Below, one piece after another: positions 45,328 through 57,770 of a DNA stretch of 64,000 bases; the first letter of the stretch is position 1; each line of letters starts with the position of its first letter. This DNA comes from Capsicum annuum. Taxonomy: Eukaryota > Streptophyta > Magnoliopsida > Solanales > Solanaceae. A program made the position numbers and the translations under genes. Where the stretch lies: assembly GCF_002878395.1 (NCBI RefSeq), contig NC_061120.1, positions 112,380,993 through 112,444,992 on the forward strand, given 5' to 3'. Under the pieces are notes generated by a model. That model was not told where the DNA came from, did not search any database, and saw nothing but the letters and a program-made list of their open reading frames with translations.

Positions 45328-47566
45328 TGTAATACCCCGATCTTTCCTTAAGCCTAAATTCATCTCCCGAGTGAATATGGGTGACTTACAAAGTGACTGA
45401 TGTTCAAACCATGTTGTATTTCCCTAATTTTTCATGTGGGTAATTGAATAAGCTTTCCATCGATACCAAATTCACCCAAATCCGACACTCGGGTGAGGAG
45501 GTAGAGCCATTTTAGTGAGACAGTGTGCCAACTGGCACTTCAGCACATCGTGCCAAAGCTCAATTTCAGGGTTGTCAAATTCCAGTGCACCAACGCGATT
45601 CCTCCGCATCGCAGTGCCCTTCCAGGTTACAACCAAGGTGGAAAAAGTGACTTGACCACGTTGCGCCACTGTGCAATTTCCCAAGTTTCAAAATCCAATG
45701 AAGGTCCGCGATTGTGGCGCGTCACACCAGGACCGAAAATCGGGCTCCAATTCTAGAATTTGCTCAAGGGTATTTTGGTCTTTCCACCCATCATTATCCA
45801 TTATATATATACAAATAGAGGAGAAAATCCTCATTTTCCTCTTCCATTCCATCCAAAAAATAGGCTAGGGTTTCTTTCTTCCATTTCCAAATCCAAATCT
45901 TCTCTAAGAAATTTAAGAAATCTTCCATAAATTTCACCGAATTGTTTAAGAATTGAGTTATCCGAGTCAAAGGAATCAATAAATTTAGCTCAAGGGTGTG
46001 AGAAAGAAGTTTATATAAAGTTTCTTCATCTCTAAAATCATAATCAAGGTATGTGGGGCTTGAAAAACAATATCCTTTCATTCTTGTGCCCAAAGAATAG
46101 ATTTTAACTATTGGAATTTCATGATTTTCCAAGCGGGTTTATATCCAAATTAATTTATCATTGATTTATGAGAATCGGGCTATTCAAGATTGATATACAT
46201 GACTATTTCATTGTTTTATTTCTTAAATTGAGAATTTATGCTATGAATTATATATTGCAACTATTAATTGACGATTTCCAGGTGATAGATGATAAGAGTC
46301 ATGATTTTAAGATTTTTCATGAGAAGTTTATTATTTAATATATATGTATATATGTATATATATATATTCAGCTTGAGAGTCAAGAATGAGTCATATGATG
46401 TTTCCTTGAAGCTTTTGATATTAGAAATGATTTGATAAGCAATCGTACTTGATGTTGAGAGAGATTGTTTTAATTTTGAGTCGAGTTAGGAATCCACAGT
46501 TGTATATGATTTACAGATGAGATATATTTATATTTTGGTCTTTATGATAGACCCTTGAGTTGATATTGATTAAGGTAGATTTCCTAACGCATTCTGAGCT
46601 GAGTCGGGGATGAGTATTTATCACCGAGTGGGAAATGTGGTATTTCCCCTGAACTATGTGCCACCATAGGATTGATATTGATAATTGTGGGCCAGAGGCT
46701 GAGTATGAGCTTGTGGTCACGAAGTTGAGGTTGTACTGCCTAGAAAGAGTACGAAGCTCCCGCCAATGTGGGGTTCTCTCCTTAGGAGGGAAAAACATTG
46801 GACTCCATGCGGCTCACATGGTTTATGTCGATTATAAGAAACTCCCAAGTCCATAATATTCTAAGTTTCATGAGTTACCGATTCAGTCTAAGTCATGAGT
46901 CAAAGAGTTTGAGTTGAGACACATGATTTATGAGATTTATGAAGTATGTGTTACTATTGATGATTTATGGAAATTACGTTTCGGGTAATTCAAGCGAAAA
47001 AAGTTATTATTGTCAGTATGCATGATTTTCTTACACATTTATGATATTATTTAAAAATGTTGCATACACCCCCACATACTCAGTACATTCCCAAGTACGG
47101 ATTTCCATACTTTACTGTGTTCTATATTTCCTCGTGATGTAGGTTCAGGTGATCAGTCTCAGCAGCGACAGTGATCTTCGAGTACCTTCATCTACATTTC
47201 TGCAGTTGGTGAGTCCTTATGGTTCGAGGACCTATGTCCCTGATTTGGTCTTATTAATAGGTGTTTGTTTCCTTTCTAATCAGTACGAGTCAGTTAGGGG
47301 ATTTGTTCCAATGGCTCCTCAGTCTTATGTAGTAGAAGCATTGTCAGACTAGAGTACCAGTATGTGCACAACTTCAGTGTTTTGATTGTACAAGACAGTA
47401 TCTCTTCATATTCTAGTATGTTCATGGCTTGATTATTCTTTCTTACTGTAGATTGATTTTTGTTGTAGTGAGTTCTAAATGTGATGACAGGCTTAGAGGT
47501 TACTTGAGGCCACGTGTGGCCTTAAGCACCATGTGACATCTCGAGATAGGTTCTTGGGGAGTTACA
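45328..47566 (+). repeat. E2 3' LTR, complete
   Basis: TGTAATACCCC at 45328 to GGGAGTTACA at 47566, about 2.24 kb. It has a word cassette at 45540-45735, TATA run at 45801-45812, AT microsatellite near 46339-46368 and conserved block copy 5 (46576-46856), open for 66 codons on plus and 95 on minus. Confidence 0.92.
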
Positions 47567-47847
47567 GATACCCTAAGACTTATAGTGTCTTGTCGTAGTC
47601 AACATAAAACCAAAATTGGATTTAGACTTGACACCCTATATTAAACATAACAACCTATAACATATCCTTACGGATCTTAGTGAGCCACTCGTACTCAGAG
47701 TTGAATTAAGCAACAAACTTACTTATTTGTTTACTATTTGTCCCAATGAATCGTCAGGACAACCTACGACTTATAGGGTCAGTCGTAACTATGCAGTGGG
47801 TGCAAAATCCCAGGAATTCCAAGGAACCAAAAACCCAGGTTGTTATA
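47567..47847 (-). repeat. E3b 3' LTR remnant
   Basis: Counterpart of 17536-17818, with the same truncation by the E1/E2 LTR, which shows the nested insertion existed before the duplication. Confidence 0.78.
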
Positions 47848-48039
47848 TACTCCCCTACGAAGGATCATTTGTCCAACAAAGATTTGACAAGGCATTTATT
47901 AGCACCATTTAACTCCTTGCATATCTACACTTACCTTTTACAAAGACAAAAAACAAAGATGCCAAGGAAATTCTTTAACAAAGTCAAAAAACAAAGATGT
48001 CAAGGAATACATATACCTTAAGCATGATTATCCAAAATG

Positions 48040-48658
48040 GGCAACAAGAATGGGTAATAGGACTTTATGTTCTCTTTGGGTTCCCAAGTAGCTTCCTCAA
48101 CCCTTAGGTTCCTTCAAACAACCTTTACCAAAGCCGCATCCTTTGTTCGTAATCAACGGACCTGCTGATCCAAGATTTTCTCCGGAGCTTCCTCATAGGA
48201 CAAGGAATCTGAAATAGCCACCTTTTTCAAATGAACAACCATTGAAGGATCACCCATGCCCTTTCTCAACAATGAAACATCAAAAATTTGTTGAAAGGAG
48301 ACCGAATTAGAAGGTAAATCCAATTCATAGGACTGAGCTTGTCCTTTTTCCTAAATTGGATGACTCCCTTCATGGGAGGCACTTTTAGGAAAACCAAATC
48401 TTGTACCACAAAGTCTAATTTTCTTTGCCTCACATTTGTATAGGACTTTTGGACACTTTGGGATGTCTTGAGTTTATCACAAATCACCTTTACCATTTCC
48501 ATCACTTGGTAAACCAAATAGGGGCCAAACATCCCAGCCTCACCCAGCTCAAACCACCCGACAGAAGACCTACAACTCCTACCATACAAGGCCTCAAAAG
48601 GAGCCATACAAATACTAAAGTGATAACTGTTGTTATAATCAAAATCTATGAGTGTCAA
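48040..48658 (-). pseudogene. E3b integrase C-terminus and tail
   Basis: Open from 48658 to 48266: LIDFDYNNSYHFSICMAPFE, then ALYGRSCRSSVGWFE, then QVMEMVKVICDKLKTSQS, then KSYTNVRQRKLDFVVQDLVF. Compared with E3a, about 27 bases are missing after KKDKLSP, near 48327. The tail to 48040 is fragmentary. Confidence 0.86.
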
Positions 48659-48667
48659 GTGATCAAC

Positions 48668-49330
48668 TCAGTTACCACCATATTCAATTATATAAGCCCG
48701 AAGCATATTTTCAAAAGCCTTGATTGTCAATTCTTCTTGCCTATTCATTTGTGGGTGGAAAGCGGTGCTAAGGGTCACCTTAGTTCCCAAACCTCTCTGA
48801 AATGACCTCCAAAAGTGATAGGAGAAATGATAACCTCGATCAGATATAATGGAAATTTGAGCACCATGCAACTTCACGATCTCCTCAATGAACAAATCAG
48901 AATAACCCTTAGAAGAGAAATTAGTCCTCACTGGCAAGAGGTGAGCAGAACTATCCATGATGACCCAAATCAAATAAAACTACTGGCGAAACCACAGAAG
49001 AATGATAAAAAAATAAATATTCATCAATTCCCACTTCCATACTAACAACTCAATCTCTTGAGACAACCTACCAGGCATTCAGTGTTCGTACTTTGCTTGT
49101 GGACACACATGCGTTTAGCCAAAAAATTGGCCACATCCATGTTCATATTCAACCAATAAATCTCCCTAAGGTTATGATACATCTTAGTTGACCCAAGATA
49201 AACTGTATACCTAGACTTGAGGGCCTATGCCTAAATTCTTCCTTGCAACCCATCAAGGTTGGGAACATATAACCTCTATTGGTACCTTAAGATACCATTA
49301 TCGTCGTACTTGAAAACCACCACCTTCTGC
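48668..49330 (-). pseudogene. E3b integrase core and zinc domain
   Basis: A 101-codon block at 48668-48973 reads MIWVIMDSSAHLLPVRTNFS, then VKLHGAQISIISDRGYHFSY, then LGTKVTLSTAFHPQMNRQEE. The second Asp and the Glu of the DDE triad are present. The zinc region at about 49090-49320 is broken. Confidence 0.85.
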
Positions 49331-50040
49331 TTGCCTACATCATTCTTGATTTGCATCAAGATAGGATCCTACACTTTCTTCTCTTTTACTTCTGAACCAA
49401 GGGATAACTGCGCCACCTTTTGCACAAACATAACACTACTCTTCAAGTCCTAGAGACGAACTCCAAGGTTAGACTAATAGTAAATATCCTTCACCATATC
49501 CCGTTTCTACTCATCCATAAAAGATAAGCTTTCCATGAATAACATTCTCAGAGCATCAACAACCATGTTAGCTTTACTTGGATGGCAGCAAAAACATATG
49601 TCATAATCTTTGAGTAGCTCAAGCCATCTCCTTTGTCAAAGATTTAGCTTTTTCTGAGTGAACATATACTGCAGGCTCTTATGATCCATCTGATCTTTAA
49701 TGGAAAAACCACTACTAATGGCTCTAAGTCATGAGTCGAATAATTCTTCTCATGAACTTTCTATTGTCTAGAAGCATTAGAAACCACCTTGCCATGCAAC
49801 ATCAATACACAACCAAGTCCCGCCTGGATGCATCATAGTAGACTACAAAACTATCTGTACCCTCAAATAGGGTTAAGACTAGAGCTGAAGTTAAGTTATC
49901 CTTTAAATTTTCAAAACTGCCCTCACAAGTATCTGACCACAAAAACTTTGCCTTCTTCTAAGTCAACTTCGTTAAAGGGGCCGTAATAGAAGAGAAACTC
50001 TCCACAAACCTTCTATAATAACCAACTAAACACAAGAAGC
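49331..50040 (-). pseudogene. E3b RNase H and RT connection
   Basis: Collinear with 19351-20058; minus-strand D-H-K-S-L-Q-Y-M-F-T-Q-K phrase near 49645-49695 and F-L-W-S-D-T-C-E-G-S-F near 49915-49945. Broken. Confidence 0.8.
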
Positions 50041-50890
50041 TCCACATATCAATTGGAGTATTGGGTCTAGGCCATTTCTTAACAACTACCAACCTTTTTT
50101 GGATCTACCATAATCCGCTCACTAGATACAACATGACTTAGATAAGTCACAACATTCAAGCAGAACTCGCACTTTGAGAACTTAGCATATAAATGCTAAA
50201 CCTTTATGGTCTTCTACACAAGGAAAAGGTGATAAACATAATCAGCCATACTCTTTGAATAAACCAGAATATCATCAAGAAAGATAATGACAAACAAGCC
50301 TAGAAACTGACAAAAAAACCGATTCACAAGATCCATAAATGTTGCTGGTGCATTGGTCAAGCCAAAGGACATCATGAAAAACTCTAAATGTTTGTACCGG
50401 GTAAGAAAGAAGTCTTAAGGATATCCAATTCACTAATATTCAATTGATGATAACCTGAGTAAAGATCAATCATATAAAAGAACATAACACCCTAAAGATG
50501 ATCGAACAGTTAATTAATCCTTGGAAAGGGATACTTATTCTTCATAGTTAATTTATTGAATTGCTGATAATCAATACATTTTCAAAGGTAACCATCCTTT
50601 TTACGTAAAACCAAAAAAGGTTCACCCCATAAGGACACACTAGGATGGATGAAACCCTTGTCTAAAAGATCCTTTCACAGCTCATTGAGCTCCTTCAACT
50701 CTACTGGAGCCATTCTATATGGAGGGATAGATATCGAATAAGTGTCCAAAATAAGATCAATCCAAAAATCAATCTCTCTATTAGGAGATGCGATAGGAAG
50801 ATCATTAGGGAATACCTCAGGAAATTTATTTACCACAAGGACAAAATATAAGAAAGGACTTTCTGAGGTAGAATATTTAATCCAAACCAA
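50041..50890 (-). pseudogene. E3b reverse transcriptase, broken
   Basis: Catalytic box V-I-I-F-L-D-D-I-L-V-Y intact near 50260-50295; N-terminal FPEVFPNDLPIASPNREIDF at 50675-50890. Several frameshifts and stops between. Confidence 0.83.
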
Positions 50891-51260
50891 ATAATAGAGA
50901 CACTTATTGGAAAATAATTTTGTGGATCTAAGATATAATATGAACCTTTCCTTAGGAACTAGGGAACTATTTAATTACTGATACATTAGGAAAATTAAAG
51001 ATGACCTTATGGGTTCGACTATCTAAAGAATCATAACACGAATGGAACCAATCCATCTGCAATAGGATATTAAAATAGACCATGTCTAATTCTATCAGAT
51101 ATACAAGAGTTTCTTTACCACCAATAGATATCATAAAATCCCTATAGACTCATGTAGCAAATACAGAGTCACCTATCGAGATGACAATATAAAAGGGCTC
51201 TTACAATACATAACCAAAAATAGGGTCACATAAGAGATCAAACTCGGGATCAAGAAAATA
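50891..51260 (-). pseudogene. E3b protease region, broken
   Basis: YYFLDPEFDLLCD shows the D-P-G active site altered to D-P-E. The remainder is collinear with E3a and fragmented. Confidence 0.65.
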
Positions 51261-52590
51261 ATACACATCATAATAAAGGAGTTTCAACATATCTATAACA
51301 ACATTAGGGGATGCCTCAGACTCTTGATGGGTAGTGAGGCCACAGAGACGATTTCGACCAGTACTGAAGCCAGAAGCAAGAGTAGCACCCTTTGTTGTAA
51401 GAGCTGATGCAGAAGTGAATCTTATTTTCCCTAAATGCATCACTAAAAGTACAATCACTATGTATATAACCAATTTGACCATATTTAAAGAACTTTTTAC
51501 TCTATTTCTTGCAAAAACAATAATGCATCTAACCACAAAATCTACATAAAAGATATGAATAGAGCTAACTGAGCTACACTAGCCTTAGACTAGGCACCCT
51601 ATGCCCTAAAACCATCACCTCTCTAAACATGATTATCACCCAACAACTTTGAATAAGTATCACTAGTGGTAGAGTAGGAACAAGAGTAACTATACTTCTT
51701 CTTGGACAATTTTCCTCAATCGCTACCAGTTTGTTGATGACCCCCACCCTAATCCCAGTAATGAAACTTCTTATTTTGCCTCTCTCAAATTTTAGCCTAC
51801 TTCTTCTTCACTTCTTTGACCTGCTGCATATAAACCACAAGCCAAAAATATCCATGTCCTTATTTATCATGGCAGCCTTACTCTCTAGTATCAAGTCTCG
51901 AGGCAACCTGAAAGTGAACTTCCTTATCCTATCCCTCATCCTAGTCACCAACTCTTGAGTATACCAAGGAAACATATGGAATTTGAAGGCATCTTTATTG
52001 GTTGACATCTTTCCTTGGTTGAAGTTTACAAACTTATCTATTTTTGCCTCCCTCAACTCTTAAGAAAACAAGTGGTCTATAAAAGCATTAAAGAAGTTAT
52101 CGCACAAAGCGGACTCAGTATTATAGCCCTAGAGGTTCTCCCACTATTCATACCATTGCTAAGCGATATCCTTCAACTTATAAGCTGTAAAGTCTCTGCC
52201 CTCCATCTTTTTAGTTTGCATCACATAGAAAATCTTTTTTATCTCATTAATAAATTAATAAGGATCTTTCTCAACCTTTGAGCCAATGAAAATAGAAGGA
52301 CTCAATCTCATGAATTGGCCAACTTTAGTGACCTTGGAGGATAGAGCAATAGAAGCAACTCGTTAAGTCTGAGAGGCCCCCAACTGGGTAAGCAAGTAAT
52401 TTGACTGGTGAAACTCAGCGTTAGACACACCATCCTGGGGTGCCTGAGGAAGGACAGCAGGAACTGGTAGAGATCCCTCAAGGTAATTAGATGCAGCAAC
52501 CCTAGACCAGGTCTAAACTTATCGAGTAGGACCAGCTCTATCCATATTATCCTCAGGCTGGAAAAAGAGTTTCCAAGGTTATCAGATCTT
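51201..52590 (-). pseudogene. gag: E3b gag, broken
   Basis: 51808-52056: REAKIDKFVNFNQGKMSTNK, then WYTQELVTRMRDRIRKFTFR, then LILESKAAMINKDMDIF. Zinc knuckle near 51470-51530 is lost (Cys positions changed). Collinear with E3a. Confidence 0.84.
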
Positions 52591-52796
52591 CTTGGAGGTA
52601 TGATCTAAAAGGTAAATGAATAGAAATTAGAGAGACTCAAGATATTAGACACTATAACTCAAAAAAGAATAACAAGAAAGGGAAATATTCCTAATATATA
52701 TTATAGCCTCTCTCTTAGAAGTATGGTGCGCTAAACACCCATAAATGAGACTCTAATTAACACATAATTGTTGGACCCCCAATAACACCCAACTTA

Positions 52797-52809
52797 GGCT
52801 CTAATACCA
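52797..52809 (-). other. E3b primer-binding site (initiator tRNA-Met)
   Basis: GGCTCTAATACCA; the reverse complement TGGTATTAGAGCC differs at one base from the consensus. Confidence 0.82.
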
Positions 52810-52813
52810 TTTT

Positions 52814-53406
52814 TGTCATTACCTAAACCAGGGCCTGGCCATGATGGGTATCTTAAGTCCCATGTGGACCAAAGATCACCCCTTTCTGCCTAACCAACCC
52901 AAACATAATACAACCTAACGTTGGATGAATTATGAATATATAAAAATATAGCATGTAACAATCTTAAGAAAATTCAAAAAAGTCTATAGCCACCGACCGA
53001 TGATTGGTTAAACAACCAACTGACAACGTTCAATAACCATAGTAAACCAAATAAAGCCTTCTATAGAAGGAACAAAAAAAGAATATCAATAAAATATTGG
53101 GACATGCCCACGACTATAGCGAAAAACAAGTCTAAGCAGTCTAAAATTAAGAGACTAAATAATGAAATATAGTCTTCCAATGTATGGTAGCTTACCACTT
53201 CAATGTCAACTCGATAGCTAATCCTATATCCTAATCACTGAGTAGGAGAAGTGTAAGTATGGTTTGTTTATACATCCCTTGTGGATACAGCATAAATAGA
53301 TGATTTGCGGTTGGAGCACTAGGATGTAACTCAGGGATAAGCGTTACATAATGACTTGATCAATAGTTTAAAATAATTTAACCAATGCATATAGTCAAAT
53401 GTATAA

Positions 53407-53458
<52 letters not shown>

Positions 53459-55014
53459 TTATCAAATATTGGGATAGAGAATAAGGATTGACATGAATCA
53501 TTAAAACCATAGCCTTGATTATGTAGCTCAATCGTCATAACATAAAATGCCTCCAAGGGCTATCTGGGACTAGCTCTCCCCGAGTTGTTAGGGATATAAT
53601 GCATGTGAATGGATAAACCAGAGGGTATACATATGCTCTATAGGGGACAAGAATCTCTCTGTATGTCAAGGTGACATGAGCACCATATTATGGTATGAGG
53701 ACTCGAACCTCCTAATCATATAATAATAACAATAAAGAGACTCGAACCTCTCGATCATATAGACCCTGTGTTGGCAACTATAGTTTCTAGTATTGGTCTC
53801 TCAAACCTCTAATTATATGACTCAGCTACACAACCCTCTTTAAAGCCCAATTAAAACAATTATCATATGATCTGATTCATCAAATCATGATACATATTTT
53901 GGCATACATTAATTGTATCATCATGCCAACTATACTTGTAAGGTAACTTAAACATGCTGAAGCAATTTTATTACTTAGGATATTCACAACACCTATTAGT
54001 TTAATTATGGAATAGATTTTAAAAACACCAACCCACAAGGTTCAATTCAACACCTTAATGCAATAGTTCTAGAATAGTTAAATTCCCATGTTTCTCATAA
54101 CTAAAACAATTTCACAACATGGGGTTAATGCCATAATCACTTCAAAAGTCATAAGTTTAGGGAAAATCACATTTCCTAGGTTCATTCACCATACCCATTC
54201 ACCCATAAGTTCAAAAGCTATCGGTAAAACATGAGTAAAGAACAATTATACTATGGGAAAAATTAATTTACCATTCATTTAAAAGCCTTACATTTAATCA
54301 TGTAATAAACATGTACTTTCATGCAATAGAGATATTAAATCTAAGGGTAGAGTCACATGCCTAAAATATAAAGTTTCATGGAGAGAATATAACTCTAGAG
54401 CCCTTAGAGGATAAACTTGATAAAACCCTAGCTTGATTTGATTGAGGGAATTTAGAGAGATTTTTAGAGTGTTTGAGAAGTTACTAAGATAATTTCTGAG
54501 TGCTAATGACACCCTAATGGAGTTATAAATCATCGGTTTTAATTGGATAAGAGGGAAAATATCATGAATGCCCTTAACTTAAATGTTGAAAAAGTGCCAC
54601 CTTTGACTATGGTTCTACCCTTGACTCGTAGCCATTCCTTTCGACTCGTCACCATAAATTGTAAACAAAGAAGTACCACTAAGGAACCATATATTTTTTT
54701 TATTTATTATTCAATGGAATGACTTGTAATGGGACCCTGTGACTCATGGGTTCCATTCGTAATCAATACAAAACCCAAATTTGTTCTTACACTGGTCACC
54801 TTATGATATACGTAATGACCCTAACATACCATTACGGCTCTTAGTAAGCCGCTCATACTCAGAGAAGAATGAAGAAACAAACTTACTTATTTAGTTAAGA
54901 CTCATCCCAATGACTCTTTAAGACACCCTATGACTTATAGGGATAAGTTGTAACCAGGGCAGTGAGTGCAAAATCCCAGGAATTCCAAGGACCCAAAACA
55001 CCCAAGTTGTTACA
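52814..55014 (-). repeat. E3b 5' LTR, complete
   Basis: About 2.2 kb, plus-strand start TTGTCATTACC and end GTTGTTACA. AC/AT microsatellite at about 53408-53458. Collinear with 22839-25044. Confidence 0.86.
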
Positions 55015-56874
55015 AGAAATTACAAAAAAATACAAGTACTTATAAAATGTGAAAAAGAGTGTTCAAAATTTATAGACAATTATTCTATGAGAAAATGCAT
55101 CAAGAATCGTCAAAATTGGAGCTTCCTAGATTCCAAAATGTCCAAAATACAATTAAGGGATCTTATACTCAGCATTGATCACTTCAGCAACACTTTGATT
55201 TCTTAATCAACCTGATCATAGGGCAAAAATGTCAATTAAGCAAATTTTTGGTCGCTTACACAAATCGGTCAAATGGTCAAAGTTTGCTTTCGCGAGCACA
55301 CCAGTAACAGTAAAGTCAAAAACTTATATTTAACTCTTGGAAATTATCTAGAACCCTATGAACATGATCTAATTTAAAACTTGATTGTAAACCATATTTT
55401 GGATCATATGGAAGAATAAAAACTTTAATTTGTGATAGATATGACTAAATGTTCGCCCCACACCTATTGTTTTATTTTTGTTAAATTTGCCCTGTGGCCC
55501 AAAATAAGTCCAAAAGCATTGATACCTGAACCAAGGGTCCACCTAGCTTAAAATCATATTTTAGAGTTGATAGAGATGTAGAAATTATTATCTGGTGTCA
55601 TATCCTAGGAGTTTTTCTCTATGACCAAAGCTTAAATAGTAATAGCTCTAAAATAGAAAAATAATCCTAAAATGCCTAAAAAAATGTTCTATCATTGAAT
55701 TGACAATTCTGGAAAGTCAAAAATGACCTATAGCCACTATGGAAAGGCTCTAAATTCTAGAATTGAACGAAAATTGAGGAAATAACTTTGAGGGTCATTA
55801 CACCTACACACACACATATATATATGGTAGTACCGTATATCCCTCTTCCTTATATATTCATGTTGTGTATGTACTCATGGCCTTTTTTAGTATTATATAA
55901 CCTTATTTCACTCTTACTTTGAATATTAACTAGTGATATTTAGTATTACACTGTAGGACTTAATTTGTATGATAATAGGATAGTTTGTTTTTATTTCTCC
56001 CTTAACATTATCATGTTTATCTCCATGGATAGATCCCTATAGTTTATCATCTTACTTTATATGTTATTTATACTTGCATAATCCTTGTATCTTGTCGGTC
56101 GATGCCTACTAAGTACCACATGTTTGGTATTCATACTACATTTTTGTAGTTTGTAGATCATAGTCTAAGTTCTCATTGTTATTGTGTACATCGTGCCTAC
56201 CAACTATGGATTGGAGGTTTAGGGTGCTCCTTGCATTCAGAGTACTATAACTCTCCCTGTTTTGGATTAGACTGATCTCTATATTATATTTAGAGATGAC
56301 TTACACTTGTATTTATTCTATATTTTACTTGATACTTTTATTGAATTAGAAGCTCTTATACTGGATTCATTATGTTTTGGGATTGTCATATATATATATA
56401 TGTATATATATATGTATGTAATGGGTTTTGATCATATTTATTCTGCATTTTCCTTTTATTTCTTATGATAGTCCATTATAAGCTATTCTATACTAGGGGT
56501 TGGCTTATATATTGGCCATTATAGTAGGTGATAGGAAATTAGGTCATGAAATTTGTGTTCTTATACTTGTTATTAATACTTTTTGTTATTTTTTTATGAA
56601 ATAGTAAAGGTTGTTATGATTGAATTTGGTGGAATTTATGGAACATAAAGGTGAGGACATTTAACTAAGGGTGGTATTATATTGGCATGGTATAGGGGTG
56701 ATAGGAACAATTTGTTTGGGTTATTTGGCACTTAGACAGAGCTTTACATCAATAGGCCATGGCTAGTGGGCATACAAAAGACCAATAGCATATGTGTGCA
56801 CAGTAATTCAAATAGTTTGATGGTTCCTTCAGTGGCTAATTTACTTTACTGTTGGTATATATTTGGATCCTTGG
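55015..56874. repeat. LTR debris, duplicate of 25045-26878
   Basis: Includes the LTR end GGGTCATTACA near 55801 and the plus-strand LTR-like half to 56874, where identity to the left copy stops at 'ggatccttgg'. Confidence 0.6.
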
Positions 56875-57770
56875 AAGAATATTTCAATATGAAGTTTACA
56901 TAATTCAATCAAAAATTAACTAGTTTTCATGGAATTTTTGATAAATCATGGAATTGAAAATCCATTTAACATCATAATCAAGATTACATTCAAATCCAAC
57001 AAGAAATCTATGAAATCATTTAACTTGTAATTTAAACAAGTTTCTTGAATTCTAATGGTGGAAGAAAACCCTTTGATGAACACTTCACATACCTTGGTAC
57101 TTGAATTAATGAAGGTTGGTTCTGGTTCTCATTCTCTCTCATGTTTTTAAACATGTACACCCTTAACACCGGCCTAGTTGAATCACTTACATAAGAATAC
57201 AACCGAACCTGATTGATTATCTTAAAAGGCAGTACCCTCTGATTTTCAAAGGAGATGTGTATGTAGTTGATGGCGAATTGTTCCGGTTGACAATTCAGTC
57301 CACAAAAGCTGATGATTATGTTCACAAAATCATCATACGAAACATCACTTTGGATTGTCATATCTATCGTCCCTAACATTTCACCTTTCTTTCAACACCA
57401 TACATATCGATTGCTCTTCTCGACCCAATGACCATGACAATCCACCCCTATTGTTATTAATCCCTCCAATAGTGGTACCTAAATAAAGTCATTTGTTAAA
57501 AAAATTACATATCCTAGGGTTTTGTTTCTGAGTAATTTGAGAGAAATAATGAATATTTTTACCCTAGGAGTGATTAATTTTGTGTTTTGGGGGCTGAATA
57601 GGGGAGGGAAAATGACCCAAATACCCTCATGGATGCAAAGTTTTGAAGACTGAAAATGGGTCTAGGGACCATAGCCCAATACGCTATATCGATGGAGTCA
57701 ATGTGATGGCCGAAAAACCACGTTAAGTCTACGTCGGCTCATCGGAAATTGACACTGGTAGCTGGGAAAA
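56875..57770 (-). repeat. Partial LTR of the E5 family with an insertion
   Basis: 56875-57104 matches 59390-59615 and about 57520-57770 matches 59645-59905 of the E5 LTR. Between them are ~415 bases absent from the E5 LTR. The left end is cut at the duplication boundary; the right end is interrupted by E5 itself. Confidence 0.7.
57105..57470 (-). pseudogene. Captured coding fragment, MuDR-transposase N-terminal-like
   Basis: On the minus strand the readable peptide starts near 57465 with ITIGVDCHGHWVEK, has one in-frame TGA (about 57391-57393), then KKGEMLGTIDM, then SDVSYDDFVNIIISF, then INYIHISFENQRVLPFKI, then DSTRPVLRVYMF. The pattern G-x-W, K-G, S-Y-x-x-F/L-V and N-x-R-x-x-P-F-K-I followed by P-V-L-x-V resembles the PB1-like N-terminal region of plant MuDR/MULE transposases. 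It is unlike anything in the gypsy elements. It could also be a fragment of a domesticated MULE gene. No catalytic DDE domain or zinc finger is present. The identification rests on pattern memory, not a search. Confidence 0.5.

Larger units (their letters stand above)
38073..47566 (+). mobile_element. E2: decayed Ty3/gypsy element, duplicate of E1
   Basis: Same layout and family as E1: 5' LTR lacking only ~100 bp, primer site, Gag-Pol remnants, polypurine tract, complete 3' LTR, then the same E3 junction (GATACCCTAAG at 47567). Better preserved than E1 in RNase H and integrase. Shared lesions with E1 include TGA in RT, TAG after the zinc knuckle, and integrase Asp-to-His plus TAA. Confidence 0.9.
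47567..55014 (-). mobile_element. E3b: minus-strand Ty3/gypsy element, duplicate of E3a
   Basis: Collinear with E3a across its whole length: 3' LTR remnant 47567-47847, polypurine tract 47848-47860, internal region, primer site 52797-52809 (GGCTCTAATACCA, one change from consensus), 5' LTR 52814-55014. Roughly nine in ten bases match E3a by eye. Slightly better preserved in the integrase core. Confidence 0.88.
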
